Source: Leisingera caerulea DSM 24564
Lineage (GTDB): Bacteria; Pseudomonadota; Alphaproteobacteria; Rhodobacterales; Rhodobacteraceae
Direction of reading: 5' to 3'
Assembly (NCBI RefSeq): GCF_000473325.1
Contig: NZ_AXBI01000001.1
Coordinates: forward strand, 206,811-270,810
Length of the DNA: 64,000 nt
Of the stretch, positions 26,595 to 35,123 are shown in pieces; the stretch's first letter is position 1, and each line of letters opens with the position of its first letter. The position numbers and the translations under genes are program-made. The notes under the pieces are model-generated. The model saw only the letters and a list, made by a program, of their open reading frames with translations, was not told the DNA's origin and ran no database searches.

Positions 26595-26901
26595 TGCTTC
26601 CGGCGGCGGGCTATCCGCTGGGTGCTCCCGCCAAGGAAATGTAGTCCCGGATCACGTGTTTGGCACCGGAACCGAGGTGGGATGGCCAGGCCACTTCACT
26701 CCTGCCATCCAGGGCATTCCAAAGAATTCAGCTGCGGCGTTGGAAAAGTTTGGGCCCCCGGACCCCGGCGGGATACTCAAATGCGGTCCGCCGCCCCCCG
26801 CAGTGCAGCCAGTAGCACGAAGAGGGAGACCCTGGCTGCCGCCGCCGCAACTGGCAGAAATGGCGAATGGTCAAAGCTGATTGCACCGCAGGTCCTGACA
26901 A

Positions 26902-26918
26902 TGTGGTCCCGGACCACA
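26902..26918. repeat. 17-bp near-palindrome, copy 2
   Basis: Identical to 26518-26534; here the arms extend to 10 bp (AATGTGGTCC / GGACCACATT, 26900-26920). It lies about 135 nt beyond the parB stop and next to the parAB terminator. Confidence 0.6.
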
Positions 26919-26924
26919 TTTCTC

Positions 26925-26959
26925 AAAACGAAAACGCGCCACCCTCCGGGCAGCGCGTT
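26925..26959 (-). terminator. Rho-independent terminator of the parAB operon
   Basis: On the minus strand AACGCGC, a 13-nt loop and GCGCGTT form a stem (26959 to 26933) followed by TTCGTTTT. It lies about 100 nt after the parB stop codon and is oriented for leftward transcription. Confidence 0.6.
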
Positions 26960-27054
26960 ACTCAATGCCTGGAACTGCAGCGGCCTTCGTGCCCGGTCAA
27001 ACCGCCTGGCATACACACAAGCGGCCCGCTTCCGGGAAAGACATGCCTGAGCTT

Positions 27055-28116
27055 CTACAGCGCGACGACCTCGATCAGTTCCAGCTCCGACAACAGGACC
27101 TCCTCCACCCGGCTCCCGTTTTCAAAACTCACCAGGATGGATTTCGAGTTGGAGGCAAGCTGGTCCGTCAGAAGTCGGCCAGTAGCTCTGCCGTGCCTGC
27201 AGACGATGGCAGCCCCCCTGCCCGCCTGAACATTCTGGGTGCCAGCCACGCTTTGCACCTCCGGCGCTTTGACAGTTCCGCCTTGGTCCAAGGATGCAGC
27301 CTGCCCGGCAGCCGTGTCGCCACCGGTTTGCATTTCAACGGACTGCGTTTGATCGCTGCACCCGCCTGCTGCGTCTTCCGCGGTGCGGGGACCCCTGGCA
27401 GCATCTGTAGCGTCTTGCGTCAATCTGGAACGCAGTCTCGCGACAGTCACCCGAGAAACATTCCCCGCGTCGGAAGTTTGCACAAATTCCCCCACCTCGT
27501 CAGGGTTCTTCTTCCAAAGCGCATAAAGGTCGGACAAAGCCCGGACCGGGACATCCCGTTCCGCCAGCTGCTGCAGCGGCTCAGGCATGCCAAGGACAGC
27601 CGCAAACCGCGAGACTTCGCTTTCTCCCCACCCTAGCGCGCTGGCGATGTCGCCCCGGGACTTGCCCGCTTCGCGCATGGCTGACACGGCACTGGCGATT
27701 TCAAAAGTGGTGAGGCCATCGCGCTGCACATTCTCGGTGAGCTGCGCCATGCGCAGTTCTGCGGTCATTTCCCGTTCAATTGCCGGGATCGATTGCAGAC
27801 CTGCCCGTTTCGCGGCGCGGTAGCGCCGCTCCCCCATGATGATCAAATGCCTGCCATCGCCGTTGAGCGGCTGGACGGTGATTGGCTGCAGGACGCCTTG
27901 CACGCTGATGCTGTCCGCCAGGGACGCCAGTTTTTCCTCGTCAAAATGTTTGCGCGGCTGCTCCGGATCCGGTTCGATTAAATCGAGAGGGATATCACGC
28001 GGGCCCGCTTTACCTGCTTTCCGGGGCGTTCGCATCAGGTCATTGAGGGCACCTGCCTCCTTCAGCGAAGACAACATGGACCTGTTGACCCGGGAGTTGG
28101 AACCGCCGCCGCTCAT
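27055..28116 (-). CDS. parB: Plasmid partition protein ParB (Spo0J/RepB family)
   Basis: 353 residues. ParB N-domain: IPLDLIEPDPEQPRKHFDEEKLASLADSI, VQGVLQPITVQP, and the CTP-binding box GERRYRAAKRAGL (about 96-108), TENVQRDGLTTFEIA. A helix-turn-helix follows (KSRGDIASALGWGESEVSRFAAVLGMP). The C-terminal third is low in complexity and ends in a dimerisation-like segment (VSFENGSRVEEVLLSELELIE). It overlaps the parA stop by 4 nt. This is a second partition system besides RepAB of the repABC operon. Confidence 0.92.
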   Translation of the reverse strand: MSGGGSNSRVNRSMLSSLKEAGALNDLMRTPRKAGKAGPRDIPLDLIEPDPEQPRKHFDEEKLASLADSISVQGVLQPITVQPLNGDGRHLIIMGERRYRAAKRAGLQSIPAIEREMTAELRMAQLTENVQRDGLTTFEIASAVSAMREAGKSRGDIASALGWGESEVSRFAAVLGMPEPLQQLAERDVPVRALSDLYALWKKNPDEVGEFVQTSDAGNVSRVTVARLRSRLTQDATDAARGPRTAEDAAGGCSDQTQSVEMQTGGDTAAGQAASLDQGGTVKAPEVQSVAGTQNVQAGRGAAIVCRHGRATGRLLTDQLASNSKSILVSFENGSRVEEVLLSELELIEVVAL

Positions 28117-28853
28117 GTGCCAGCCTCCACATTTTCAAGGAACCATTCAAAAAAAGCCTGAAACTCGGCCGCGGCCTCCCGGCCGCTTCTGGTTGAAACT
28201 TCACTGACCGGTATGCCTTCCGCCTCGGCCTTTTCATAGGCTGTCCGGTTCCGGATCGCGTGCGGAATGATGAGCTGCGGAAACTCCGCCGCCATGACCC
28301 GCAGGGACTCGCGCTCCATCTCCTTCACCGCGTCAAAACGGGACGGCAGCAGCCCCAGGAACTTCACATCCGGGTTGATCTCCCGGACTTCGACCAGAGC
28401 TTTCAGCACGGTCTTGATCCCGTCCACGGAAAACCGCTTCAGTTCAATGGGCGCAAGAATGTAATCGGCTGCCAGCATCGCCCCATAGACGGTTGCGCTG
28501 TAGGTCGGCGGTGTGTCGATGATACAGAAGTCCGCCCCTTTCAGCGCTTGCAGCGCTCCGGCCGTGTTGCGCAATATGGTATCGTCCCGGACGACCGGCA
28601 TGTCGGCATGCCCCTCGATCAGCACCAGTTCACGGGGGGTGGCCGTGAACTCAGGCGGCTCCCCCGCCTCCACCAAATCGAGCGCATTGCCGGCCACGCG
28701 CTGACGTGGCAACGCCGTCGTGAGATTACACTGGCTGTCCAAATCAACCGCCACCGTGGAATATCCCGTCAGCATCAAAGAATAGGCAAGCTGTGTGGCT
28801 ACGGTCGTCTTGCCGGTGCCGCCCTTGTTGTTTGTTATGACTATGGTTTTCAA
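28113..28853 (-). CDS. parA: Plasmid partition ATPase ParA
   Basis: 246 residues, no N-terminal HTH, so a small type Ib-like ParA. The deviant Walker A box is NNKGGTGKTTVATQLA (residues 8-23), Walker A' VDLDSQCNLTTAL, Walker B FCIIDTPPTYS. It moves ParB-bound plasmids over the nucleoid. First gene of parAB; lacking an HTH, repression of the operon would be left to ParB. Confidence 0.93.
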   Translation of the reverse strand: MKTIVITNNKGGTGKTTVATQLAYSLMLTGYSTVAVDLDSQCNLTTALPRQRVAGNALDLVEAGEPPEFTATPRELVLIEGHADMPVVRDDTILRNTAGALQALKGADFCIIDTPPTYSATVYGAMLAADYILAPIELKRFSVDGIKTVLKALVEVREINPDVKFLGLLPSRFDAVKEMERESLRVMAAEFPQLIIPHAIRNRTAYEKAEAEGIPVSEVSTRSGREAAAEFQAFFEWFLENVEAGT

Positions 28854-29351
28854 TATTCAGTCCTTCCTCGCCGCGCTCGCCCCCTTGAGGGATCCTGGCC
28901 GTCAAATGGCACTCGGCGGGTTCTGCTGCGGGTTAGCAATCACATCGGGCGCGGCTGTGATATTTGAATACGTCTTGTTCCGTTCGCCGAACCCTCATCA
29001 GGGAGAACCGGACACAAGCTCCGGGGCAGCGGTGGTTGGAAAAAACAAGGCGTAAAAAAGGGTTACGGGATGGATCAGAAAGGTTCACGAAAAGATATTC
29101 TCTCATGAAGGCCCCTGCCCTTGCGCGCCACCACCACCGGAGGTTGTGGTACCTTCCGCCGCTTAGGACATCAATCCCGAAAGCAAGATACCGCCTGCAG
29201 TTTCAAAAAAACGCAGAGCAGCGCGGTTCAAATCGCTCCTTTGCCACCTCCGCTTCAAGCGGCGGTGCGGCCATCTGCTGAACCGGCCAAAAAAAGGCCC
29301 TGCATCTGCTGGGCCAGGTGCTTCCTTCCACCGCAAGGAAACCAGGGGAGA
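28854..29351. other. Region upstream of parA without a supported gene
   Basis: About 500 nt. It must hold the parAB promoter, but I cannot point to a clear -35/-10 pair. Short frames on the plus strand lack recognisable domains. No perfect copy of the 17-bp palindrome found downstream of parB is present here. Confidence 0.4.
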
Positions 29352-29882
29352 CTAGTCCTTTGAAATCTGCCCGGAATCGCGGCTTTTTGCTATCACCCCA
29401 TCGTGCCGGATTGCGGCAATCGTTGTATCTGTTCTGCGGGTCAGTTCCACCCCGTCACCCGACACCATCGCCTCGGCAAACTTCGTTTTCTTCAGAACTG
29501 CGCCATCTGCTTCCAGGTAGGTTGTATCCCCCTCGGCTTCGCGGGAAACAGATCCATCCGCTCGGATGCGGATCCACGTCTCATTGACCTGAACGGACAG
29601 ACCGGTTTCCTCAACCACGATGCCTTCCCAACCCGCGCCGGGATCGCGGCGCAGCACGATATGGTCCGGGCGAAGCTTGATCTGAACGTCTCTCGGATCT
29701 TTGGGGTCCGCAGCTTTGAGGACCACAAAAGCTTCCTGCTCCTCCGGGTCGGAATGCAGGGTCGCGTTTGCATTCTTCGGCGGCCACACCTTCGCAGTAT
29801 CGCGCTTCTGTCCGGACGGGTCGCGGTGAAACCCTATATAGAGCTGTGCCGCCCGCCAAACGCGGTGGATGTTCTTTTTCAT
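29352..29882 (-). CDS. Hypothetical protein
   Basis: 176 residues from ATG 29882 (MKKNIHRVWRAAQLYIGFHRDP), with AGGAA 6 nt upstream; the frame is open further but without a ribosome site. I do not recognise the family. The middle is beta-rich with alternating charged residues (IKLRPDHIVLRRDPGAGWEGIVVEETG, TWIRIRADGSVSREAEGDTTYLEADGAVLKK), like repeated beta-strand units with a D-G turn. No signal peptide or membrane segment. Codon use looks like coding DNA. It lies between the partition and the DUF3768 genes on a plasmid backbone. Confidence 0.6.
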   Translation of the reverse strand: MKKNIHRVWRAAQLYIGFHRDPSGQKRDTAKVWPPKNANATLHSDPEEQEAFVVLKAADPKDPRDVQIKLRPDHIVLRRDPGAGWEGIVVEETGLSVQVNETWIRIRADGSVSREAEGDTTYLEADGAVLKKTKFAEAMVSGDGVELTRRTDTTIAAIRHDGVIAKSRDSGQISKD

Positions 29883-30430
29883 AATAAATTCCTGTCCCGA
29901 TCTTATTTGTCCCCTGCCCCACCGGCGCAGAGCGGCCCATAACTGGCCGATATTCTTTGGCTGAAACCGCCGCAGCCTTTGGCTTTCCCTAGCAAGTGAT
30001 CTTTCGTTTACCATTGCCCGCTGCACGGCAGCGCACTGTTTACTTGTGAACCGCCAAACAAACTCTCCTTTCTGATGTCACCCTTCACGAGTTCAGGCAA
30101 TGGATGAAACCGGTGGCTGGCGCTGCATCGCTGAGATGGCCGCAGAATTCGCAAGCGGGTGCGGGTAGCACTCTTGCCTCCGTGCTTTCGCTGCTTGGCT
30201 TTTTGGGCATTCCTGAACCTTCCTGCAATTGATGCGCCGGAAGCGTGAGAGCTCATACTGTTCTGTGCTGGATCAAGAAGCGGCGGCCGATGCCAAAAAT
30301 ACCGCCCTTCCCGAGAAACGCCCAAGCCTCATCGATCCGGGCGTGTTTCAAAAACTTTCTGATAGTTCTCACCTCCTTCCCGGCGCGTGACAAACCAGCC
30401 GGATCGCGGCCCCGAAGGGCCGCGCCGGTG
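29883..30430. other. Inter-gene region without a supported gene
   Basis: About 550 nt between two leftward hypothetical genes. The open frames are short, overlap each other on both strands and show no domain or convincing ribosome site. I see no repeats or RNA genes. Confidence 0.35.
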
Positions 30431-30880
30431 TCAATATTCGCTTGGCAAAAGCAGCGTCAGAACGCGGCGGGTGTTCTTGTGGTCCAGCGGTTCATCTGCC
30501 CCGTAACGGTAATCCGCGTCATACAGGTCAAGTTTCCACCACACGATCTTGCCGAAGACCTGAACTGCACCCATGGAGTGATCTCCGTAGGGATCGTTGT
30601 CCTCGGTGAAATTATCAAAAGCAGCGGTTTCAAGAAGCGCGCGGGTGACAAACTCCGGCCCCTCGGCGGAAACACCCCGGGTGGCCACAACACGGCCCTG
30701 ATAAACCGGATGCCCGCCAAGAGGTGCCTGGGCCCGGAAAGCGTCGTTTGCCTTGGCGGTTTCAGCCGCCTGCAGTTTCGGGTTAACGACGTTCCCCGCT
30801 GCGCAATGCGGACAGCATTCCGCTGCACCTTGCTCCTGTTCTGCCTCTGCGCCGCAGGTATTGCATTGATATTGTGCCAT
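30431..30880 (-). CDS. DUF3768 family protein with an N-terminal zinc-ribbon-like segment
   Basis: 149 residues from ATG 30880, which has the strong ribosome site AAAGGAGG. The N-terminus carries four Cys in CNTCGAEAEQEQGAAECCPHC, spaced like a zinc ribbon. The C-terminal ~85 residues show the DUF3768 pattern: GPEFVTRALLETAAFDNFTEDNDPYGDHSMG, VFGKIVWWKLDLYDADYRYG, and DHKNTRRVLTLLLPSEY. This domain is common on alphaproteobacterial plasmids and its function is unknown. The ribbon suggests nucleic-acid or protein binding. Confidence 0.75.
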   Translation of the reverse strand: MAQYQCNTCGAEAEQEQGAAECCPHCAAGNVVNPKLQAAETAKANDAFRAQAPLGGHPVYQGRVVATRGVSAEGPEFVTRALLETAAFDNFTEDNDPYGDHSMGAVQVFGKIVWWKLDLYDADYRYGADEPLDHKNTRRVLTLLLPSEY

Positions 30881-31493
30881 TTCGGCCTCCTTTTGATGGG
30901 GCGTTGGGGCTTGGTGCCCTCCTTCCGCCAATGGGCGCGGCCTCTCTGCACTGACTGCTGAAAGACCCCGTGTCTTTCGGCTGGCAGAGCGGGGAGGGCG
31001 AAGCCCTGCCAGCGGCCTGGGCCGGGACTGTCACGGGGGCGGATGGAGGCTGGCGCGGCCCGCAGGCAAAGCCGAGGACACGGGCCTCCAGGAGCCGCCG
31101 CGCAATGCGCGGCGCTTGCCCCTTGACCGGCCTGGCCCAGGATGCGGGCGGACAAAGTTCAATGAAACATGCCGGGGCTGGGTTGAGCGGGCGCAGCCCG
31201 CCGATCCCCTGCCCTGACGCCTGGACCATGCAATCCGCGCGCCCCGCGCGGATTTCTTCTGTTTCAAAGTGAAGTCCGACGCCCAGACGAGGTGGTGGCC
31301 GTCAACCGCCCACCTTCGAAACATCTCGCACGACCCGAATAGCTCGCCCCCAAAAATCTCTGTGCGCTGCCCGGCGAGTACCTCCACTATAAGGACTTCG
31401 TAGCCAAGCAGACCGTCAGGAACAGGAGGCCGTCGTGGTGAGGTTTTCCTCGAAGCCGACCGCGCAGTGAGGGCACTGGCGAACTTGGGCCGA
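30881..31493. other. GC-rich inter-gene region without a supported gene
   Basis: About 610 nt, very GC-rich in the first half. Frames on both strands are compositional and have no recognised domain. A leftward frame around 31387 also lacks homology I can name. It separates plasmid-backbone hypotheticals from the toxin-antitoxin pair. Confidence 0.35.
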
Positions 31494-32039
31494 TTATTCC
31501 GCGATCAGTTTACGAACGACACTTACAGGCAAGAACATCCGCAACGGGTTCGAGGACAGCGACTGAAACCCATAGCTTTCATAAAGCGCCTTGCGCCGCG
31601 CAACCCGGTCAGGATTCCCGCAGTCAAGAACGTCGAGCATGACGATTGCCACACCGATAGCATCAGCTGCAGCGGCAATCCGGCGTAACGCATCGACGAG
31701 CAGATCCCCCCCATAGCCCCCGCCCCGGAAATTCTGATCACGGCCAATCATCGATATATAGGCCGCCGGAATGTTGCCGTGTGCGGGCCGGGAACGGGCA
31801 AATTTCGAAGGCAGATCTCCGTAGTGCACTGCATGCGCATTGAGGGCGTAAAAGCCAATCACGCTGCCGTCACTCGCGGACATGACAAAAAGCCGGACAT
31901 TGTCCACCTTAGCGAGTTTGTTCGCGGTCTTCTGGAAGTAATTGTCAACCTGCTCCACGCCGCAAGAAAAGGCCGTTCGATCGTGCTTGGAAGGATCGAA
32001 CGGCTCGATGACGCTGCCAGCGGACTCTGTTGCAGCCAT
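31494..32039 (-). CDS. GNAT acetyltransferase toxin (TacT/AtaT type)
   Basis: 181 residues, GNAT fold. Typical toxin features: the FSCGVEQVDNYFQKTANKLAKVDNVRLFVMS beginning, AAYISMIGRDQNFRGGGYGGDLLVDALRRI (acetyl-CoA binding loop Q/R-x-x-G-x-G) and the ending RRKALYESYGFQSL with the catalytic Tyr. Such toxins acetylate aminoacyl-tRNA and stop translation. It overlaps the upstream antitoxin stop (TAATG). It would stabilise the plasmid by post-segregational killing. Confidence 0.9.
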   Translation of the reverse strand: MAATESAGSVIEPFDPSKHDRTAFSCGVEQVDNYFQKTANKLAKVDNVRLFVMSASDGSVIGFYALNAHAVHYGDLPSKFARSRPAHGNIPAAYISMIGRDQNFRGGGYGGDLLVDALRRIAAAADAIGVAIVMLDVLDCGNPDRVARRKALYESYGFQSLSSNPLRMFLPVSVVRKLIAE

Positions 32040-32347
32040 TATTTTGAGGTAACGGTTTGTCTGTGCCTGCGGAAAGCCGCAGCCAATGCTTCAGTGGGCG
32101 CTGCAGGCGCGTCCAGAGCCGTGAAAAATGCTTCATGATCGACCGGCTGCAACACAGTGCGCTCATGAGCCGAAATCGTTGCCAGGGCAGCCTGGTAAGC
32201 TGCATTCATCGTGAAGACAGAGTCGTCCACACCGGACAGGGCCGCAGCCTGCTGGATCGCGTTTTTAATACGCGGCTTGGTCCGGAAGTTCATCCGGGCT
32301 TCGTTGCGCTCATCTATGGCGCGGGTGGTGTCGTGGAAACCAAGCAT
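32039..32347 (-). CDS. DUF1778 ribbon-helix-helix antitoxin (TacA type)
   Basis: 102 residues. The N-terminal half (FRTKPRIKNAIQQAAALSGVDDSVFTMNAAYQAAL) is the DUF1778 ribbon-helix-helix; the C-terminus (DHEAFFTALDAPAAPTEALAAAFRR) is the toxin-neutralising tail. Paired with the GNAT toxin by overlapping start/stop. A perfect palindrome in its promoter region is the likely autoregulatory operator. Confidence 0.9.
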   Translation of the reverse strand: MLGFHDTTRAIDERNEARMNFRTKPRIKNAIQQAAALSGVDDSVFTMNAAYQAALATISAHERTVLQPVDHEAFFTALDAPAAPTEALAAAFRRHRQTVTSK

Positions 32348-32373
32348 AGCCGCCTCCTGTTACATGGATCCAC

Positions 32374-32396
32374 ATGTACGTCAGATTGACGTACAT
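32374..32396 (-). promoter_or_regulatory. Toxin-antitoxin operator palindrome
   Basis: Perfect inverted arms ATGTACGTCA and TGACGTACAT separated by GAT, 27 nt upstream of the antitoxin start. DUF1778 antitoxins repress their own promoter by binding such palindromes; the binding itself is inferred. Confidence 0.75.
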
Positions 32397-32416
32397 TTCA
32401 AGAGGCCACTATTAAG

Positions 32417-33245
32417 GGGTCCGTTGCATTAACAGCAGAGGGCTGTGTTTGTCGTCGGCTTTTCTCGCCTATCACGCAGCCTCCTGGAACAGTTTGGCGA
32501 TGAAGGCGATCTCGTTGATCACCCCGGTTTCACAATTCTCGAATTGGCCTTTTCGAATGGTGCGGAAAGTTTCGATGCCAGCGAGCGCGGCCTTCGCTCC
32601 GGCCAGTGTCTGGAACCCGCGCATGGTGCGCAATCGCTGCTTCAGTGCGGCATGATCACTCTCGATTCTATTGTTTAAATACTTGCGGTTAACGTGGCGG
32701 ATAGCATTATCAGGCCCGAGCCGGCCGTTGATCTCGCCGATCACCTTTGCATAGCTGTGCGCCTTGTCGGTGACGATTGTAAGCGGCTGATAACACCGAA
32801 CGGTGTCTTGCGCCTGACGCAGAAATGCCCTTGCTGCCTTGGCATCCCGCCGCGCCGTCAGGCGGAAATCGATCAGCTGGCCGAACTGATCCACGGCCCT
32901 CCAAAGGTAACGCCAGCGCCCGCCCACACGAAGGTAGGTCTCATCGACATGCCATTGCAGCCCGCGCCAGGAGCGGTGTCGGGCTTGGGCCCGTTTCCGG
33001 ATTTCGGGGCCAAACTCTCGCACCCATCGGTGAACCGTCGAGGCATCAACAGCAACACCCCGCTCGGCAAGCATATCCCGCACGTCCCGGCACGAAAGCG
33101 GGTAGCGGCAGTACCAGCGCACCGCCAACAGGATGACCTCGCGCGGAAACCTGTGCCGCTTGAACGGATTGCGCCGGGACATCGCTCACTCCTCAGCCTG
33201 GGGCAACGATGTCTCCGACATCCCGATGGTTAATGCAACGGACCC
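32417..33245 (-). mobile_element. Complete IS6-family element, 829 bp, without target duplication
   Basis: Ends are perfect 17-bp inverted repeats, GGGTCCGTTGCATTAAC at 32417-32433 and its complement at 33229-33245. One transposase gene fills it. The 8-bp flanks differ (CTATTAAG left, GTTGATCG right), whereas a simple IS6 insertion leaves an 8-bp repeat, so the copy has probably taken part in a cointegrate or an adjacent deletion. Confidence 0.92.
32472..33182 (-). CDS. IS6-family transposase
   Basis: 236 residues. N-terminal HTH zone (YPLSCRDVRDMLAERGVAVDASTVHRWVREFGPEI) and the DDE triad: Asp in WHVDETYLRVGGRW, Asp in TIVTDKAHSYAK and Glu in NNRIESDHAALKQRL. Length and motif spacing are normal for the family and there are no disabling changes. 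Confidence 0.93.
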   Translation of the reverse strand: MSRRNPFKRHRFPREVILLAVRWYCRYPLSCRDVRDMLAERGVAVDASTVHRWVREFGPEIRKRAQARHRSWRGLQWHVDETYLRVGGRWRYLWRAVDQFGQLIDFRLTARRDAKAARAFLRQAQDTVRCYQPLTIVTDKAHSYAKVIGEINGRLGPDNAIRHVNRKYLNNRIESDHAALKQRLRTMRGFQTLAGAKAALAGIETFRTIRKGQFENCETGVINEIAFIAKLFQEAA

Positions 33246-33259
33246 GTTGATCGATAGCG

Positions 33260-33288
33260 TTGACCTCTATAGATCAAAATGTGACAAT
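33260..33288 (+). promoter_or_regulatory. Sigma-70-like promoter of the fic gene
   Basis: TTGACC (33260-33265), a 17-nt spacer, then GACAAT (33283-33288). Transcription would start about 25 nt before the fic ATG. It lies 15 nt beyond the end of the IS6 element, so the native upstream sequence has been replaced. Confidence 0.5.
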
Positions 33289-33319
33289 AATTGAGCTATA
33301 GAAAGGATCTCTATACCTC

Positions 33320-34432
33320 ATGCCATGGAATTGGAAAATGCCCGGGTGGCCAGGCTTTCGATATGATGCCTCGGCTCTCGAGCCACTGGAACGGCAATTT
33401 CTGCTGTCTTCCGGCGAGATTCTCGGAGCCGTGCATCATGTCAGCCACTCTGAACGCGAGCAACTCCGTATCGAGCTACTCAGCGATGAGGCAATGCAAA
33501 CCAGTGCCATCGAAGGTGAGATCCTGGATCGGCTCAGCGTTCAGTCTTCGCTGCGCCGCCATCTGGGGCTGGCGCCTGACAGCTACCCGGCAAAGCCGCG
33601 GGAGCAAGGTGTCGCCGAGATGATGGTGGACGTCTATTCCAGCTTTGCAGGCCCGCTTTCTCACGAAACACTGTTTCGCTGGCACCATATGCTCCTGTCC
33701 CACGACCGCCGTCTTGAAGCCATCGGCGGCTACAGGCGGCACGCGGAAGCAATGCAAATCGTCTCCGGCCGCCTTGACCGGCCTACAGTACACTTCGAAG
33801 CCCCGCCTTCGGGTCAGGTCCTGCGCGAGATGGAACGCTATGTTGGCTGGTTCAATACCACCGGGCCGGGCGCTCCTGAGCCGCTCCCTGCCCTGACCCG
33901 GGCCGGGCTGAGCCATCTTTACTTCGAGAGCATTCACCCTTTCGAAGACGGGAACGGCCGCTTGGGCCGCGCCCTGGCCGAAAAATCTTTGGCGCAGAAC
34001 CTTGGTCAACCAAGCCTCATTGCCCTTGCCTTCACCATAGAAAGGGAAAGGAGAACCTATTACGACCAGCTCGAAGTGCACCAAAAAACGCTTGATGTGA
34101 CAGCCTGGCTTGTCTGGTTCGCTGAGATTGTGCTGAAGGCTCAGCAGGTCACACTCGACCGGGTCGGGTTCTTCATCGGTAAGGCGCGCTTCTACGACAG
34201 GCTCCGGGACCATTTGAACGACCGGCAAGCCAAGGCAATTACGCGGATGTTCAGAGAAGGCCCCGAAGGATTCAAAGGCGGGCTGAGCGCTGAGAATTAT
34301 CTCAAGATCACCGGCACATCGAGGGCAACAGCAACCCGGGATCTGCAGGATCTCGTTGAAAAGGGTGCGCTCAACCGGACCGGTGAACGCCGTTTTACGC
34401 GATACTGGTTGAATCTGGACGAAGAGGCCTAA
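33320..34432 (+). CDS. Fic-domain AMPylase, class II (self-inhibited)
   Basis: 370 residues. An N-terminal DUF4172-like part (WNWKMPGWPGFRYD) is followed by the inhibitory helix T61-S-A-I-E65-G66, matching [S/T]xxxE[G/N], then the active-site loop H206-PFEDGNGR-L. A C-terminal winged-helix part (FKGGLSAENYLKITGTSRATATRDLQDLVEKGALNRTGERR) could bind DNA. Such proteins transfer AMP to target proteins; the inhibitory helix is in cis, so no antitoxin gene is needed, and none is seen. The target is unknown. Confidence 0.9.
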   Translation: MPWNWKMPGWPGFRYDASALEPLERQFLLSSGEILGAVHHVSHSEREQLRIELLSDEAMQTSAIEGEILDRLSVQSSLRRHLGLAPDSYPAKPREQGVAEMMVDVYSSFAGPLSHETLFRWHHMLLSHDRRLEAIGGYRRHAEAMQIVSGRLDRPTVHFEAPPSGQVLREMERYVGWFNTTGPGAPEPLPALTRAGLSHLYFESIHPFEDGNGRLGRALAEKSLAQNLGQPSLIALAFTIERERRTYYDQLEVHQKTLDVTAWLVWFAEIVLKAQQVTLDRVGFFIGKARFYDRLRDHLNDRQAKAITRMFREGPEGFKGGLSAENYLKITGTSRATATRDLQDLVEKGALNRTGERRFTRYWLNLDEEA

Positions 34433-35123
34433 GAACGCTGGCCGCTTCTGTTAGTCGGCTGTATTACTCAGGTGGCCAGTGAAAGAAGCGTCCAGTCCGG
34501 CTTTCGTTTCAGATAGTTCAGTATTCTACTGGTCAGACCGCTATCTTGTTTTCGTCAAGTTCCGCTCTGTTTGCCCTGCCAGTGGTTGATTGAGATGAAC
34601 TCATGTACGGGCATCCTGAAGCGGCTAGTAGCGTCCAGCCAAAGGCGCTTAGACCAATAAAATGGTGATGTAGTCGGAGAGCGGTGGAAGCTCTTAGGTG
34701 CGGCCACGTGGTTTGAACGCGTTATGGAAGCGTTCATCCAGTATGCGTTTAGTAGCCGTAGCTTTTGGTCCTTGCTGCAGTCTCCAGGAGAATCGCTTAA
34801 GGAGTGTTTTCTAGGCAAGCGGCCCGCGCCAACGCTGTGCCCCGCTATACCGTACTCGTCAGTTTTCAAGTGGAGGCAGCCTCCACCCCGCCTGAAGATG
34901 TAAAAAAGTTAATATCTTTCAACACGTTAATAATACTCGGCTGCGCGACAATACTAGATATAGCGGTAGGCGCTTACATGACTACAATTATCACTACATG
35001 GAAATCTCTTGCAAGGAGCGGGTATTTGGTGGCATCACGGAAACTGTAACGCACAAAGCTGCTTAGCGGCCGTTCGGCGTTACGGAAGAGCCGCGGTAAA
35101 GACGGCCGGACAAGGAGCAGTGA
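34433..35123. other. Region between fic and repA, no supported gene; contains the repABC promoter
   Basis: About 690 nt. The first part holds short frames on both strands with no domain I can name; the stretch 34900-35020 is noticeably AT-rich compared with its surroundings. The end must carry the repABC promoter and a likely operator (35046-35083). Confidence 0.4.
35046..35083 (+). promoter_or_regulatory. Inverted repeat upstream of repA (possible RepA operator)
   Basis: GTAACGC (35046-35052) and GCGTTAC (35077-35083), perfect 7-bp arms 24 nt apart, 41 nt before the repA start. RepA proteins of repABC plasmids repress their operon through operators in this position; the assignment is inferred. 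Confidence 0.5.

Noticed and set aside
30970..31272. Plus-strand frame in the GC-rich gap after the DUF3768 gene
   Set aside because: Low-complexity Gly/Ala/Arg/Ser translation without family or ribosome site.
34804..35049. 81-codon frame with a hydrophobic stretch before repA
   Set aside because: It lies in AT-rich control DNA of the replicon; hydrophobicity may follow from base composition and no homologue is known to me.
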